Shown: in pieces, positions 31,390-44,098 of the stretch
Position numbering within the stretch: the first letter of the stretch is position 1
Layout: each line of letters opens with the position of its first letter
From: Euphorbia lathyris
Taxonomy: Eukaryota; Streptophyta; Magnoliopsida; Malpighiales; Euphorbiaceae
Direction of reading: 5' to 3'
Length of the DNA stretch: 64,000 bases
Assembly: GCF_963576675.1 (NCBI RefSeq)
Contig: NC_088910.1
Coordinates: 85,742,104 to 85,806,103 of the forward strand
The notes under the pieces: generated by a model
Told to the model about the DNA's origin: nothing
The model's database searches: none
What the model saw: only the letters and a program-made list of their open reading frames with translations
Made by a program: the position numbers and the translations under genes

Positions 31390-31773
31390 ATAATTGATTT
31401 TTATTTTTTATTTTAGGATTTATTTGTAATAATTAGATAATAAGGGAGTTAATTTATAAAATAAATAAATATAAAGACTAAATTAACTCTTTTCCCTTTG
31501 ACTTTTAACACCGTTAGTTAATTTGGTATGTGTTTACTAACGGAATGAACCTCAAAGTACCATTTTATAAACTTTTAAACCACATGGTGTTGTTCAAAAA
31601 CAGATGTAACCACGAGATTTATTTTGGTACGTTTTTAGTAGAAATATGTGTTTAAAAGTATTAATTAGATCAGTTTTGTAAGTAACCCATTGTTTTACCT
31701 CCTTTCAATTTAGTTTTAACTTTATTATCTCACGTGTAATTCTCACCACTAAACACACACTCTCTGACTAGTG

Positions 31774-34700
31774 ATGTGGCGGAGGAGCTTCACCACAGGC
31801 ACCACCTCCACCGGCAGCCGGTTACTTCAGGACAGGAAATGGGATGCCTTGGTTATCGGCGCCGGCCATAACGGGTTGACAGCCGCTGCTTACCTTGCTC
31901 GAGGTGGACTCTCCGTCGCCGTGCTTGAGCGCCGTCATATCATTGGCGGAGCAGCCGTCACGGAAGAGCTAATTCCTGGCTTTAAGTTCTCTCGTTGCAG
32001 TTACCTCCAAAGTCTCCTTCGCCCCTCCATCATCAAGTAAATACGGCCCCCTAATTCTTCTTCATTTCTTCTTTTATTTGTTTAACTTATTCAGTGTTTT
32101 TTCCTCTTGTTTTCGGTTCGAGAAGAGAATTGGAATTGAAGAGACACGGATTGAAGTTGTTGAAGAGAAGTCCGTCGTCGTTCACGCCTTGTGTGGACGG
32201 CCGCTATCTTCTGTTAGGATCTGATAAGGAGCTTAATCATTCCGAAATTTCAAAGTTCTCCGCGCGAGATGCTGATGCATATCCCAGGTTCTATGTATAT
32301 CCTCTTATAAGATCAACAATGCATTTTTAATTTGGCTGGTTTCGTGACTCAGTAAATTCTCATCTTCAGATATGAGAATCAGCTGGAGAAATTCTCCAAT
32401 TTCGTGGATCCTCTTTTGGATTCACCTCCTCCAGAATTGTCGAAAAGTGATTCCTCTTTTAAAGACCGTTTCGAAGACAACATTCGGAGATCAACTTTCT
32501 GGGCTCGTTGTTTGCGTCAGGCTGCATCGTTAGGTCAGAGAGATATGGTGTAAGAGTTCTTCTTTGTCAATAACAACTAGGAAAAGGAAACTCGTGACCG
32601 GGCTTATACTTGGCAAAAATAATGTTGCAAATTTCTGTGAGCCGTAGATATTTACCTCATCTCATGTTGTTTTATTGATATTGACAGGGACTTTGTGGAC
32701 CTCTTACTATCCCCTTCTTCAAAGATTCTCAATAAGTGGTTTGAGGTCATCATTCGACTTCTTAGTATTGGTTAAAGGCCAACTTGGCCTTCAACTTGAA
32801 TTTTGCTATTTGTTTAGTTTCGCATTTTCTTTTAGTTCAAAATGACAAAAGTAGGCGGAGCCAGAACACAATCCTAGGGCACCTAGTAGAACCCAGGTGC
32901 CCCCTTTGGGAGAGGGGGGTTGAGCCCCGTGCACTCCCTTCCCCTTGTAAATTAGCATTAGAAACTTGTAAGTGATAATAAACCAGAATATATATATATA
33001 TATATCCTTTTGGACTACTTTGACAAAAAGAAAATGTCAAGTCATAGACTAAACTTGATACCAAAGTTCATTTTTGGCAAATTAATCCTAGAAGCGAAGT
33101 TGAGTGACCAAATTGATCCATTATCCCCGATTTCACATGTTTAATTTGTTCATTTTCAGCATTTCCCCAGCCATCTTGCTTCCTATTTATTTTGAATACA
33201 TAATTATTTGACACTAGTTTTCACTCAGTATTGATGCTATTTTTGTAGACAGTTAGATCTGTGCTATTTTTGAATCCCAGAGAACATTTTTTTTACAAAT
33301 TTTCTGAGTCTGTAGAAGTGATTTACAATGCATTGCCTTATTGTTCACTACGTCTGCTTTATGGCTGTAATCTATAAAGCACCGATACTTCTAAGAGGTC
33401 AACGTACGCGTATCGGATACTCCGAGGACAGGGATACGGCGGGATACGTACGCTTTTTTCTTTTTCTTTTTTAATTAGGGGATACGCCGGGGATACTTTT
33501 TATAATTAATTAGTTAAATTGTAGGGTTTTTTTTTTTTTTAACTTTAAAAATATAAGGATTATATAACAAATTAAATAAAGTAATATCACAAATTAAATA
33601 AAGTAATATCAACCAACCACCCATTAACAAATTAAAAGACTTCAAAAATATAATGATTATATGACTTATTAGTTAATATTATAGATGTTATTTGTGGTTT
33701 TATAATGACTTTATGAATGTGATTTGTGGTTTATATATTTATGTATCTTTTAAATTTTTCATTACAAATGATATATATATTATTAATTATATTTTTCCGT
33801 ATCCCCGCCGTACCCATATCTCATATTTTTTAGAAATGCCGTTTGCCGTACCCGTATGGGTGCTTCATAGGCTGTAATCAATGATGTTTTGTTCTTCTGC
33901 CAATTTTAAATCTTGTGAAGATCAAGTGACATCTATATATTTCTGCTGCTGAACATACAGACAGATGTTCTAAAAGCAACCCTCGGAACAGATGCTATAA
34001 TAGGTTCCACGGTAAGTCTCCATCACTATGTGAAGGTTATTCATTTTCAATTTGATTCATTTTATTAAAATATCATAAAACAGATACATCCCTTAAGCTT
34101 ATGTAACAATATACATGCTAAAGAGATGCTACATCTCTTTGTGTAGTTCTCTGAGTGCTGATGATGTAGAGGCCGATGTGTTAACATGAGGTTGAGAAGA
34201 ATAGATTAAGACATTAAATTTTTTATCCATTTAGAACGGAAGCATTAATGGATTGGATTCTTCAACGATATATTGCAGGGTGGCATCCATACACCCGGGA
34301 GTGGATATGTTCTCCTACATCATATCATGGGAGAAACTGATGGCAGTCGTGGAATTTGGTCGTATGTATTTCTATTGCTTTGATCTGTAATTGTGCACCA
34401 CGTGCATAGAAATTTGTAATGTTCCTGAGATCCCTTTCTATCTTTTTCTCAGATGTATCATGTAATAGTAATCACCTGCTATTTTGCATATCTGGAAACG
34501 TAAGAGATAGTAGGGTATTGAATATGGGACCATAGTTAACAATTGGGGTGGATGATCAGTTAAAATAAATTTTGAGGAAGCATTTTGCCACTGGTTTCTT
34601 CTAAAAGAAGGCTTGCACATGGTGAACTTGTGAATTTTGTCCACATTCTTGTAGAAGGATGGGAATTCATCTCTCTCTCTGTATATATATATACACACAC

Positions 34701-37700
34701 ACACATTTGTTTTTTCCTATTAAGCATAAAGGCCTTAATATTTCTCAGACATACTTTCTAGAAGTTGCTTGCAGAAAAGTAATACACACCTTTGTTTTTC
34801 AATTCGATTCCAAATTAATTATTTTATTTATGCTCATTTGTTTTTACTACCCATAGTAATTCCTCTCAAATGCATATTAAGATATTGCCATTGTTTTTTC
34901 ATAACTTATACTCAATTGTAGGTATGTTGAAGGTGGGATGGGTTCAGTATCCTCTGCAATTGGTAAGGCTGCTACAGAAGCTGGAGCACATATTGTGACA
35001 GATGCTGAGGTATGTTTTTGCTTTTCATAAAGTAAAGAATTTCCATAAGATTTTGCTTCTTTTAAAGAAATAAAATATCCTGTCTAAATTTATTGTTCTT
35101 TCTTAAGAAAAATAAATTTAGTGGCCTCTTTTGCTGGGTAGAGCTTCCAGCCTCTTTAAGTACATAGTCATTTCACTCTGTTGGAAATAGGATAATGCAC
35201 ATTTTTTTATGTGTAGAATTAAAAGAGACTATTGGTTTAGGAACATGCTTTGAACCTAGTCATGAAGTTGAAAGGTTACTTTGATCTTCACAACTTACTA
35301 ATTGAAGGTGGAGTATTCGAAGCCTTAGATTATTGGTATCTGGACAATTGGTTCGGTTCTTTGTTTCCTATAAATAGTGGCTCTTATTTCAGAAGTGAAT
35401 TAATCGAAAGAAGTCTTGCTCTGCACACCTATGTGTGTGAGATCAAAATTGAGAGGGTGTACTCGGGTTTTGGGTAGTGAGCGAGTGTTTAAATTCTGTG
35501 TTTTTTCTTGTTTGTTTATTTCCTTCATTCCGTGTTTTCATTCTGCATTTGTCATTGTGTCCTGGAAGAGGAATTTGGTGTTATATCGTTTTAAATTCCT
35601 AACACACTCATGGCAGCAAGAAATGGAAAACTTCCTAGACCCAAGGCTGTTATTTATTTAACTCTACTTTTCTGCGTGCTTAGTGTGTGGCATATGGGAT
35701 TTTAAGTGTGTTCTGTTTTAAGTCCTGCAGCCTTAGTTGTTAGTTATCTGGAAGTTTCTTAGGCAGACAGTTGTATTTTGGTTTTGTATCTAATGAAGTT
35801 TCAAAGAACAAACGTTAAGTTCTTTCATTAAAAAAAACTCAGAGATCTGAGGTTCTCTGTAAACGATCCTCAACTATTAGCAATTATAGGTACCGAAAGA
35901 AGAGAATCGAAGAAGAATTGACCTGATTTAGATTGGAGTCTTCTCATCTATGAACCCATAACTCGATCATAGACTTTGGGCACAACAACTTCTGTATGTA
36001 GATACATTTCGAAAGCTAAATTTGGGTTTATAGTAAATGCCGCAGTAGCATATCACTGAAAAACTTGGCATGTACTGTTGCGTATGTTCAGTTTCTAAAT
36101 TATATTTGTCAGATAAGCTGGTGATGGTTCTACTATTAGTTTGGTTTTTGTTTCTGTTTCTGTTTCATAAATGCTAAATTTCATTTTCTTCTTATGCAAC
36201 CATTAATACTTCCCTTCTACTTTAATATAGGTTTCAGAAATGATAATTAATAGTTCTGGCAAAGTGGATGGGGTAATTTCACCTGTGCGTTCCCCCCAAT
36301 AAAGTTGGTTTCAGAACTCAATCTAACGAGGGATAGCTTGACTTAGGTATTACTGGCTGATGGTACACGGGTCCTTTCTTCAGTTGTGCTCTCTAATGCC
36401 ACTCCTTATAAAACTTTCATTGTAAGATATAATCTGTTGAACCATTGATTATTTGTTATGATAAGTACTGTGGAATGTTTTATGCGGGAAAAACCATGAG
36501 TACCAATGTTTTCAGATCATGTCCAAAACTAATTTTAATTTCTGGTCCTTTTCTTCTACAGGAATTAGTTCCCAAAGATGTTCTTCCTGAAGAATTTGTC
36601 AGTTCCTTGAAGTACTCTGATTATAGTTCTGTAAGCTTCATTATATTGGAGTTAAAAGTATTGGCATACCTGTCCATTTGATACCTAATCACTAATCAGA
36701 TTTTCCTTGAATATGTGTGGTTTCACTCACTGAAACAGGCTTCTACAAAGATAAACATAGCTGTTGAGAAACTGCCACAATTTCGATGTTGCAAGCTGAA
36801 TCACCCAGATGCAGGCCCTCAGCATATGGGCACCATTCATATTGGTTCAGAGAGGTTTGCTTGTATTACAATTTCATTTTCCGTGTTTGGGTTTTTCAAC
36901 TCTTTTTCTATTTTGGTACATTTTTGTCTTAAATTGATTGCATAAAGTAGAGATTAACAGCACTTGGCCTTTAAGCTTTGAAGCTAGTGATCAAACCTAT
37001 ATGCTGCAGAAGTGGCAGTAGTAATTCTGATTGTTCCTTTGGTCAATTATTGACTTGAGTGGCCTTATCTCTGTCTTATCTCTGTATTAACAAGTATGGA
37101 GGAAGTTGACCTGGCCTGTCAAGATGCTGCCACTGGGTTGCCATCCAGGAGACCTGTTATCGAAATGTCAATTCCTTCTGTTTTGGATAAGACTATTTCT
37201 CCACCAGGTAAAACTAATTTAGTTATCTGTTTCTTCTATCTTTATGCATTTTGTGGTGTGTTATAGGAGTCAACAAATATTTGTCACACAAACTCTCTTG
37301 ATATACTGAACTCATGGAAATCGAAACTGATATCAGTAGTCTTAGTTTCCTACTCCTAGGTTAATCCCATCTACTAACTGAGGTAAATCATGAGAGAGAT
37401 AGAGAGAGAGTCATTCTTATTTTGCTTGCCCTGCATTAATTTCGGGCCTAAAGAAGATTCTGTTTATATACTAAGGGATACTATTGGATTGTGAATTTTA
37501 CTTTCATCCGTTGAAATGTAGTGAAACTAACCAGGAAGTTGAACATTCACATATAACTAGATATATATCAGAGTTACCTGGCAAATGAAACATTTAATTT
37601 CTATTTTCATTTTGGGTGCATTTATTTTATAAGTTGAAGGGAAGTGACACAGAAGGGATGATTATGATTGATGAATGGAGGGAGAACTGAAAACATGGTG

Positions 37701-40358
37701 TGAGATTATAAACTATGCACTAATACCAATCTGAGATCCAGTTATAAGTTAGCAACTGAAGCATGTGCAGCAGTTCATAAGTCAGTTAATTTTCCTAGGC
37801 AATAAAGTTTAGCATGTACTATGGGCTGCTTAGAGGTAAAATAATAGTTATTATAAGCTAATAACTGAAATAAATAAAAAAAAATTAGCTTGAATCATGA
37901 AACTGATGCAAAGTATCCAATAATGGTGAACTGGAATCACAATATACAAAACTGATCCATGAATCATGAGTGTTGCCTTAATTCTTTTTATGTTCCTATC
38001 TCTTTTTTTAATCTGTTCTGTTTGTTTTTCTCTATTTCCTTGTTTTTCTCTTCTTTTTTAATCATTCTCAACTTCTGAATGCTCATATGAGAGTAATTAA
38101 AAAGCTGATAATTGTCCGAGGCCTAATATCTGACATGTCTGATATGTAACAGTTTAATTTAAGGACACTTAAAACAAATGCAACCCTATATTTTTCTTGT
38201 CTTCTTTCACTGAACGTGTATATAGTTATTGTCAAATCGAGATTCGACTTGCGAATAGAAATCCTCATTTTGCGAATCGTGAATCGATCTAGTCCTAAGA
38301 TTCGGTTCAAATTCATTATAAAAAAAAAAAAAAAGGGCGGCCCGGTCGCATTACGCGTCCCCGCTGAGCGAGGGTCCGGGGAGGGGTCCCACCACAAGGG
38401 TGTATTGGGGGCAAGCCTTCCCTTGCCAATTTAATTGGCAAGAGGCCGCTCCTAAGACTCGAACCCGTGACCTCAGGTCACACGGCAACAACGTTTTACC
38501 GTTGCGCCAAGGCTCGACCTCAAATCGAGACTCGGTTCAAATTCATTATACTGTAAAAAAATTATTTACCATGTTGAACTTAAAATATTAGTCTAGAGTG
38601 AGTTTAGTAGCTTGTGTTGAAGTTTTTGATGAACAATGATGAAGATAAATTTGGTTCTGATAAACTGTTGTTGCACCACGACAAAGTAAAGACGTTTTCT
38701 AAATGGGATGGGAGGAGACTTGCGTATTGAAATTGGAAAATCATGTTAATATGTTTTGTTTTGTTAATTAATTACAATAATCTTATTTCTTATTCTTTAA
38801 ATTTCTTATTGGTTCTTCTTTCTTCCACTAATTTATCTCCTTCGTTAATTAGAGTTATAGTTCTCCTAAATAACAATCTGGAATCTGTGATAATTTAGAT
38901 TTCCCCTATAGATCCAGCTCGAAATATAGCTGAATCGGCTGGAATCGTACAATTCAAATAGTGAATCATAAGATTCTGTGATAATTTAGATTCGCCCTAT
39001 AGATCCGGCTCGAAATAGAGCTGAATCGAATCCTGAATTGTAAGATTCTAATAACAGTGATAGTTATATACGTTAAGCAAGTTGTTCCATAGTAAATCTG
39101 TGCTTAAACTGTCTGTAAAAAATAACTTAAAATAAAATAAAACATAATAAACTGCAGGATTTGACCAAAAAAATTGAAGTACTCAGATTTGATTTTATCT
39201 CATTGAAGTTCAGGGAATTTTTGGCACAAATTTGAAATTGTATGGCTGTCTTGAAACTACCCACAAATTTGAAATTGTTTGGACACAGTCACTGTCGGAA
39301 AATGATCAGTTGGCAACTTCTCCATCTATTGGTAACTGATTTGATTTTTCATCTCATCTATGGAATCTCAAATCTCTTGTAGGTAAGCATGTGATCAATT
39401 TATTTGTTCAGTACACACCATACAGTCCGTCAAATGGAAGCTGGGAAGATCCTGCTTATAGAGTAAGTTCAATTATGCATCTCATCATTCTGTTAAGCAA
39501 GCTTTGGGTTTATTGTGATAAACATTAAACATTTCGTTGTTTGTCTGCACTTCTACATGACAAGTAATCTCCACTTGCCCTACGTTCTCTTTTTCTTGTT
39601 GAGTGTCAGGAGCTGTCTCTACTCTTACTTATCTACTAATATGGTGTAGAGCGAGGCATAGCCTTTCCAGAGCTTATCATGAGAATTAGATTAAACTGAT
39701 TAGTTTTGCAGGAATCATTTGCTCAAAGATGCTTTAAGTTAATTGAGGAACATGCTCCTGGCTTCAGCTCATCAATCATTGGTTATGATATGTTGACACC
39801 ACCTGATCTAGAAAGGGAAATTGGCTTGACAGGTACTTGATAGAGGATTCTGAATTGATCATTATATTTAAGATTTATATATGCATGCATGGATGCAGCC
39901 ATTAGATAACTAAATCAAGGTTTAAGATAAGATGGAGTCGATCAGACTAGTTACAATTTTCAGGCTTCTGTTTTTCTGCTTCCTACGCCTGCTAGCAGTG
40001 AATTCTCAGGATTCTAGATTACTTTTGAGCATCAACAAGTTCCTGAAACTGAAATGGTGTTTGACTGACAGGGGGTAACATATTTCACGGTGCAATGACA
40101 TTGGATTCTCTTTTCCTCATGCGACCTGTCAAGGGATGGTAATGACTGAATATACATGCTTTGATGAACTGGTATCTATCATAAATCTGCTAACTATGAT
40201 TATCATTAAACAATTTTGATGGATACAGGTCTAACTATAGAACCCCAGTGGAAGGGCTGTACCTGTGTGGAAGTGGAACCCATCCCGGTGGTGGTGTAAT
40301 GGGTGCACCTGGACGCAATGCTGCACAAGTAGTTCTGCAAGACGGTAAAAGGCATTAA
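31774..40358 (+). CDS. FAD-dependent oxidoreductase of the PYROXD2 / phytoene-desaturase-like family, 16 exons
   Basis: Exons: 31774..32036, 32126..32287, 32370..32549, 32688..32745, 33961..34011, 34279..34361, 34922..35009, 36231..36272, 36347..36421, 36562..36630, 36739..36854, 37095..37207, 39383..39462, 39712..39832, 40072..40138, 40229..40358. All introns are GT-AG and the phases agree throughout, giving 565 aa. The dinucleotide-binding fold is at residues 24..53 ([21 protein letters not shown], Glu52), then GGAAVTEE. The C-terminal FAD-binding motif is [22 protein letters not shown] near residues 525..550. Middle blocks [19 protein letters not shown] and [16 protein letters not shown] match pyridine-nucleotide-disulfide oxidoreductase domain-containing protein 2, whose animal member is mitochondrial. 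The N-terminus [18 protein letters not shown] is Arg/Ser/Thr-rich without acids, as in a mitochondrial presequence (inference). The substrate is unknown. The frame shows a GTG codon before the ATG at 31774. Introns 4, 7 and 12 hold transposable elements. Confidence 0.92.
33372..33870. mobile_element. hAT-type MITE in PYROXD2 intron 4
   Basis: Starts CTATAAAGCACCGATAC and ends with the mirrored GTATGGGTGCTTCATAG (11 of 12 terminal bases pair). GCTGTAAT is duplicated exactly at 33364..33371 and 33871..33878, an 8-bp duplication typical of hAT. Inner arms contain GGATACG/CGTATCC words in inverted order. Non-coding. Confidence 0.85.
35179..35604 (+). mobile_element. Solo LTR in PYROXD2 intron 7
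   Basis: Starts TGTTGGAAATAGG and ends TTCCTAACA. The 5-bp CACTC is duplicated exactly at 35174..35178 and 35605..35609. CCTATAAATAGTGGC near 35370 is a TATA box in the expected place for an LTR. Small ORFs overlapping it have no known domain. Confidence 0.78.
38321..38514 (-). mobile_element. Au-type SINE in PYROXD2 intron 12
   Basis: Same family and orientation as 6534..6717 (AGCCTTGGCGCAACGG start, GGTTCGAGTCTTAGG box B, GACGCGTAATGCG end, then a 14-nt T tail on its strand). CGGTTCAAATTCATTATA occurs at 38303..38320 and again at 38533..38550, a likely target duplication, with 16 extra bases between the SINE 5' end and the second copy. Confidence 0.88.
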
Positions 40359-40739
40359 ATTCATGATACACAGCTTTTATGTCCCATAAAAACAAAGATT
40401 CAAAAGTTAGAGGACTTATTTGGAATTATCCGTTAGTTATTCTGTTTTGCTATTTCCTTGCATTTGTGTTTGTGCAATTGTTATTTCCCTAAATGCTAGT
40501 AATGTATCATCGAGTTAGTTTGTAAGGTAGTGAAAAGTAGAATGACAGCTGGTGTAATGGTTTCTGTCCTCACTCTATTTAGAGGTGACAAAATAGAGGT
40601 GACAATGTTGTACGATAGAATCATCTAAAAAGTAATAAAATCAATCTTTTTTCTCTCAATTGTCTCTTTCTTTCTTACCTCATTTCTACTTTCTTTCCTT
40701 CTATTCTTCCAGTTCTGATATTGGTATAAGAGAGCATTC
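40359..40739. other. Spacer after PYROXD2, probably with the end of a Ty3 LTR
   Basis: No gene. CT-rich sequence from about 40655 followed by TATTGGTATAAGAGAGC (near 40722) resembles an LTR end and a decayed initiator-Met primer site for the pseudogene that follows. Confidence 0.45.
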
Positions 40740-43700
40740 TTACCTCCGACCAATAGCTATATGGTAAATAACGCGGACAATAAGACACAAACAACCATTA
40801 AAGCATAGAACGTACCCATGGAAAACCTGGAGCAAAAATTTAATGCGATGCAAACACAACTAAAGCAAGTCATTGAGTCTGTTGCCTTTCAGATCCATGT
40901 TCTGCAAACCCAAATGCTAAAGATCAAGACAACACAGCAACAACGCAAGTTCCTCAAGAGCAAATCAATATGCAACAAACTCTCTTAGAGCTCAAATCAA
41001 TATGTAACAAACTCTCTTAGAGCTCAGTAAACATGTCTCCCCTCTAGCCAAATTAGCTCAAAACCAATATTCACCATCTTCATCTGGGTTGCTCAACACC
41101 AACAAGGGCATTTTACAGATACCTCCTACTCATTAGTTAATAGAATTGCCTCCCAAACCACTATACCTTAACTAAATGCTTCTAAAATGTGATTTACCAC
41201 CATTTGAAGGAATTGACGAAGAAAACTAGGTCAGCAAGTGCCAGAAGTATTTTCAACTTTTTGAAGTTGTACCTGAGAAAAAGGATCTAACAGGGTTATA
41301 TTTGCAAGGGACAACAGATTCCTGGTACAAAAATTGATCCAGGTTAACCCTGAGGCTAGCTGTGAAGATTTTACAAAAGAATTGACAAAACGATTCTAGA
41401 GTGCAGAAATCAAGGATGTGGTGGGAGAAATACACAATCTCAAGCAAACCTCCACAGTTCTGCATTACTAGAACGAGTTTGAATCTCTGAATTGAAAATG
41501 GAAAAGTGATTTCCTACAATCACTACATCATTCTATGTAAGCAGTTTCATTTCAAGGCTTAAACCTGAAATACAATCTTCCTTCGAACCTGACAAGCATG
41601 ATGAGATCTATTCTGCCATCAAGGCAGCTAAGCTCCAAGAGGTTCATATCAAGGAATTGACCGAAGCTATGAAACCTAAAATCCAGTTCAAACCTCTTCC
41701 CACAACAAAAACTCTGGAATCTTACACCATTAGCTTCATATAAACCCCCAAACACTACCAACAACTCCACTACTATTGTAGCTCGAAATCCCGAGCCTAA
41801 ACCAAGTACTACTATTCAAAACTATAGGAAAACCCCCGGTGCATGCTATAAGTGTGGTGAAAGGTATTTCCCAAGTCACCAGTGTAATGCCAAAAAGTTG
41901 AATGTGATTAATTTTGAAATAGTAGAAGAAGATGATCAAGAGATCTAGGAAGAAGAAGATGACATGGTCATTGAGGAACCTAACCCGAAGATCCCAGAAC
42001 CTATTTCACTCTCAGTGAATGCATTAGATGGAGGAGTTACCCATAATACTATAAGGTTAAAAAGGATAGTGAGAACGAGGCCAATCATGATTTTGATTGA
42101 TTTAGGGAACACACATAGTTTTGTTGACCAAGGCTTATCTATTGAAACCAAATTACCATTCCTGCAGTTGTAGTCGCGGATGGTAGACAACTCACTGTAA
42201 GTAATAAGTTTGATGAGTTTATATGGTCAATGAAGAATTCAAGGTTTCAATTTTTACTAAGAGTCCTGGAATTAGGGAACTGTGATTTAATCTTGGGAGT
42301 AGATTGGATGAGGAATCATACCCCTATCACTTTTGATTTTGCTGAAAAACAAACTAATAATCTACAAGGCCAGCAAACCTTTAGAATTTCATAGCATGAC
42401 TACAGAAATTAAGCTTAAGGCTATGACATTTAAGTCTGTGAATCAGCCAATGTCTAAAGGATGGAAGGGCGTCACATCCAAGTTGTTTTTATTTCAGTTA
42501 AAGAGGGTGAGCCTCGAGTCAACAATGACCCTAATGTTCCCCTAATACCACCAGAACCTTATCAACCTCTCATACATAAATACCAACAAGGTTTGATAGA
42601 TGAACTTCAAAGGGCTCAAATGTTTCTAAGATAGATTTGAGGGTAGGATACCATCAAATTCGAATGAAGCCTGAAGATGTGCACAAGGCAGCCTTCAGAA
42701 CTCATACAATGCATTATGACTTTTTAGTATATGAGAGAGAGCTTTTGGCCATTTTACAGGCATGTTCAGCTTAAAGGCATTTGTATAATTCTATTTTTGT
42801 TATTAAAGCATATCATGAGAGTATAAAGCATCTTATTAAGCATATGCTTAATACCTACTTACAATATAAAGGTATATTTAAATTACTTGGCCTGGATTAC
42901 ACTATTCAATACAAAAAAAAAAAATAACGTGAGAACGAGGTGGCTGATGCACTATTTAGGCAGTATGAGACACATAAGAACTCCGAATCTGTTATACTAG
43001 CTCTCACTATGGTTATTCCCATCTGGATAGAAGAGATTCAAGCTTCTCACAACACTAATCCATTAGTTGAGCCTCTCATTCAACAATTATTTGTCAATCA
43101 TACTTATCACCCTGCTTTTACTTATGTAAATGGCTTGCTCAGATACAATTTCAAACTCTACATTAGTTCAGCTACCGATCTAAGGAGTAAGATTGTAAAA
43201 GAATGTCACAATGTTCCCATTGGATGTAATTCTGGAATCAAAGGGACTCTTATAAAGGTCCAACAACATTTTTACTAGCCTCAATTATCTAAAATTGTTG
43301 CTCTTGGATTACTAAATGTGACACTTGTCATAGATGTAAAGTAGACCATTCAGCCTATCCAAGGTTGCTGCAACCTCTTCCAATTCATGTAGAGGTTTGA
43401 AAAGATATCGCCAGAACTTCGTAGAGAAGCTTCCTAAGTCTTTTGGCTTCGATACAATACTGGTGGTGGTGGATATATTCTCTAAGGGTGACCATTCACA
43501 GGCCTTTCACATCCTTTCAATGCAACAAATATGGCCCAGGTGTTCCTGGATAACATTTTTAAACTTCATGGCTTACCAACGTTCATAGTTTATGATAGAG
43601 TCAAAATTTACAGGATTGTTTTGGAAAGAGTTACTTAAACTATTGGGCACCCAATTGCACTTTAGTAGTGCTTACCAGACTGAAAGACTCAACCAGAAAA

Positions 43701-44098
43701 TTACCTCAGAAGCATGTCCTTCCTCAAACCTAAGACTTGGTCTAAGTGGTTAAGCCATGCAGAATTTTGGTACAACTCTTTTTACCATGATGCTATAAAA
43801 ATGTCTCCATTATAAGCATTATATAAAACAGCTCCCACTACCTATTCTACCTACTTATGCATCTACTGTGGCAGATGTTGATGACTTATTGCATTAAAGG
43901 GAGAAAATGAATACATTCTTGAAGGAATGTTTGTCCACTTCTCAGGATGGGATGAAGCAATATGCTGATAAACACCGAATGGACAATGAATTTTTAGTTG
44001 GAGATTGGGTTTTCCTGAAATTACAGTCATATCGGCAGGTTACAAAGAATATTTTCAAACTAAACTTGAATAGATTGAAAACCCTCAAATTGATATAA
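40740..44098 (+). pseudogene. Decayed Ty3-type retrotransposon gag-pol (chromovirus-like), RT core deleted
   Basis: Stop codons and frame changes occur throughout. In order: gag with ENLEQKFNAMQTQLKQ, a capsid part, and one knuckle CYKCGERYFPSHQC (41840); protease ILIDLGNTHSFVD (42095; the usual DSGSTH is changed to DLGNTH); a short RT piece [21 protein letters not shown] joined directly to YERELLAI of RNase H (near 42730), so the FMDD/YMDD part is missing; EVADALFRQ; an integrase zinc region; and a C-terminal tail EFLVGDWVFLKLQ. Gene order and sequence fit Del/Tekay-like Ty3 elements. No second LTR was found. Confidence 0.8.

Larger units (their letters stand above)
24570..31630. mobile_element. 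Non-autonomous DNA element with inverted repeats of about 500 bp, interrupted by a Copia element
   Basis: The left arm 24570..25075 is mirrored by 25410..25701 plus 31390..31630: CCACAT.GGTGTTGTTC, TCAACTAGAAAGGAAGAGAG, GAATTGAATTTAGTTAAG and TTCATTCCGTTAG all recur in inverted orientation. Removing 25702..31389 restores the arm (ATGATATAAT joined to TGATTTTT). The centre, about 335 bp, codes for nothing. Long arms suggest a Mutator-like or foldback element. The exact ends and a target duplication could not be fixed. The right end lies about 140 bp before the PYROXD2 start codon. Confidence 0.7.

Noticed and set aside
24570..31630. CRISPR or satellite array because of repeated words
   Set aside because: The repeats are inverted arms of one element and an LTR pair, not regularly spaced direct repeats.
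35250..35661. Two overlapping ORFs in PYROXD2 intron 7
   Set aside because: They fall within or beside the solo LTR at 35179..35604 and have no recognisable domain.
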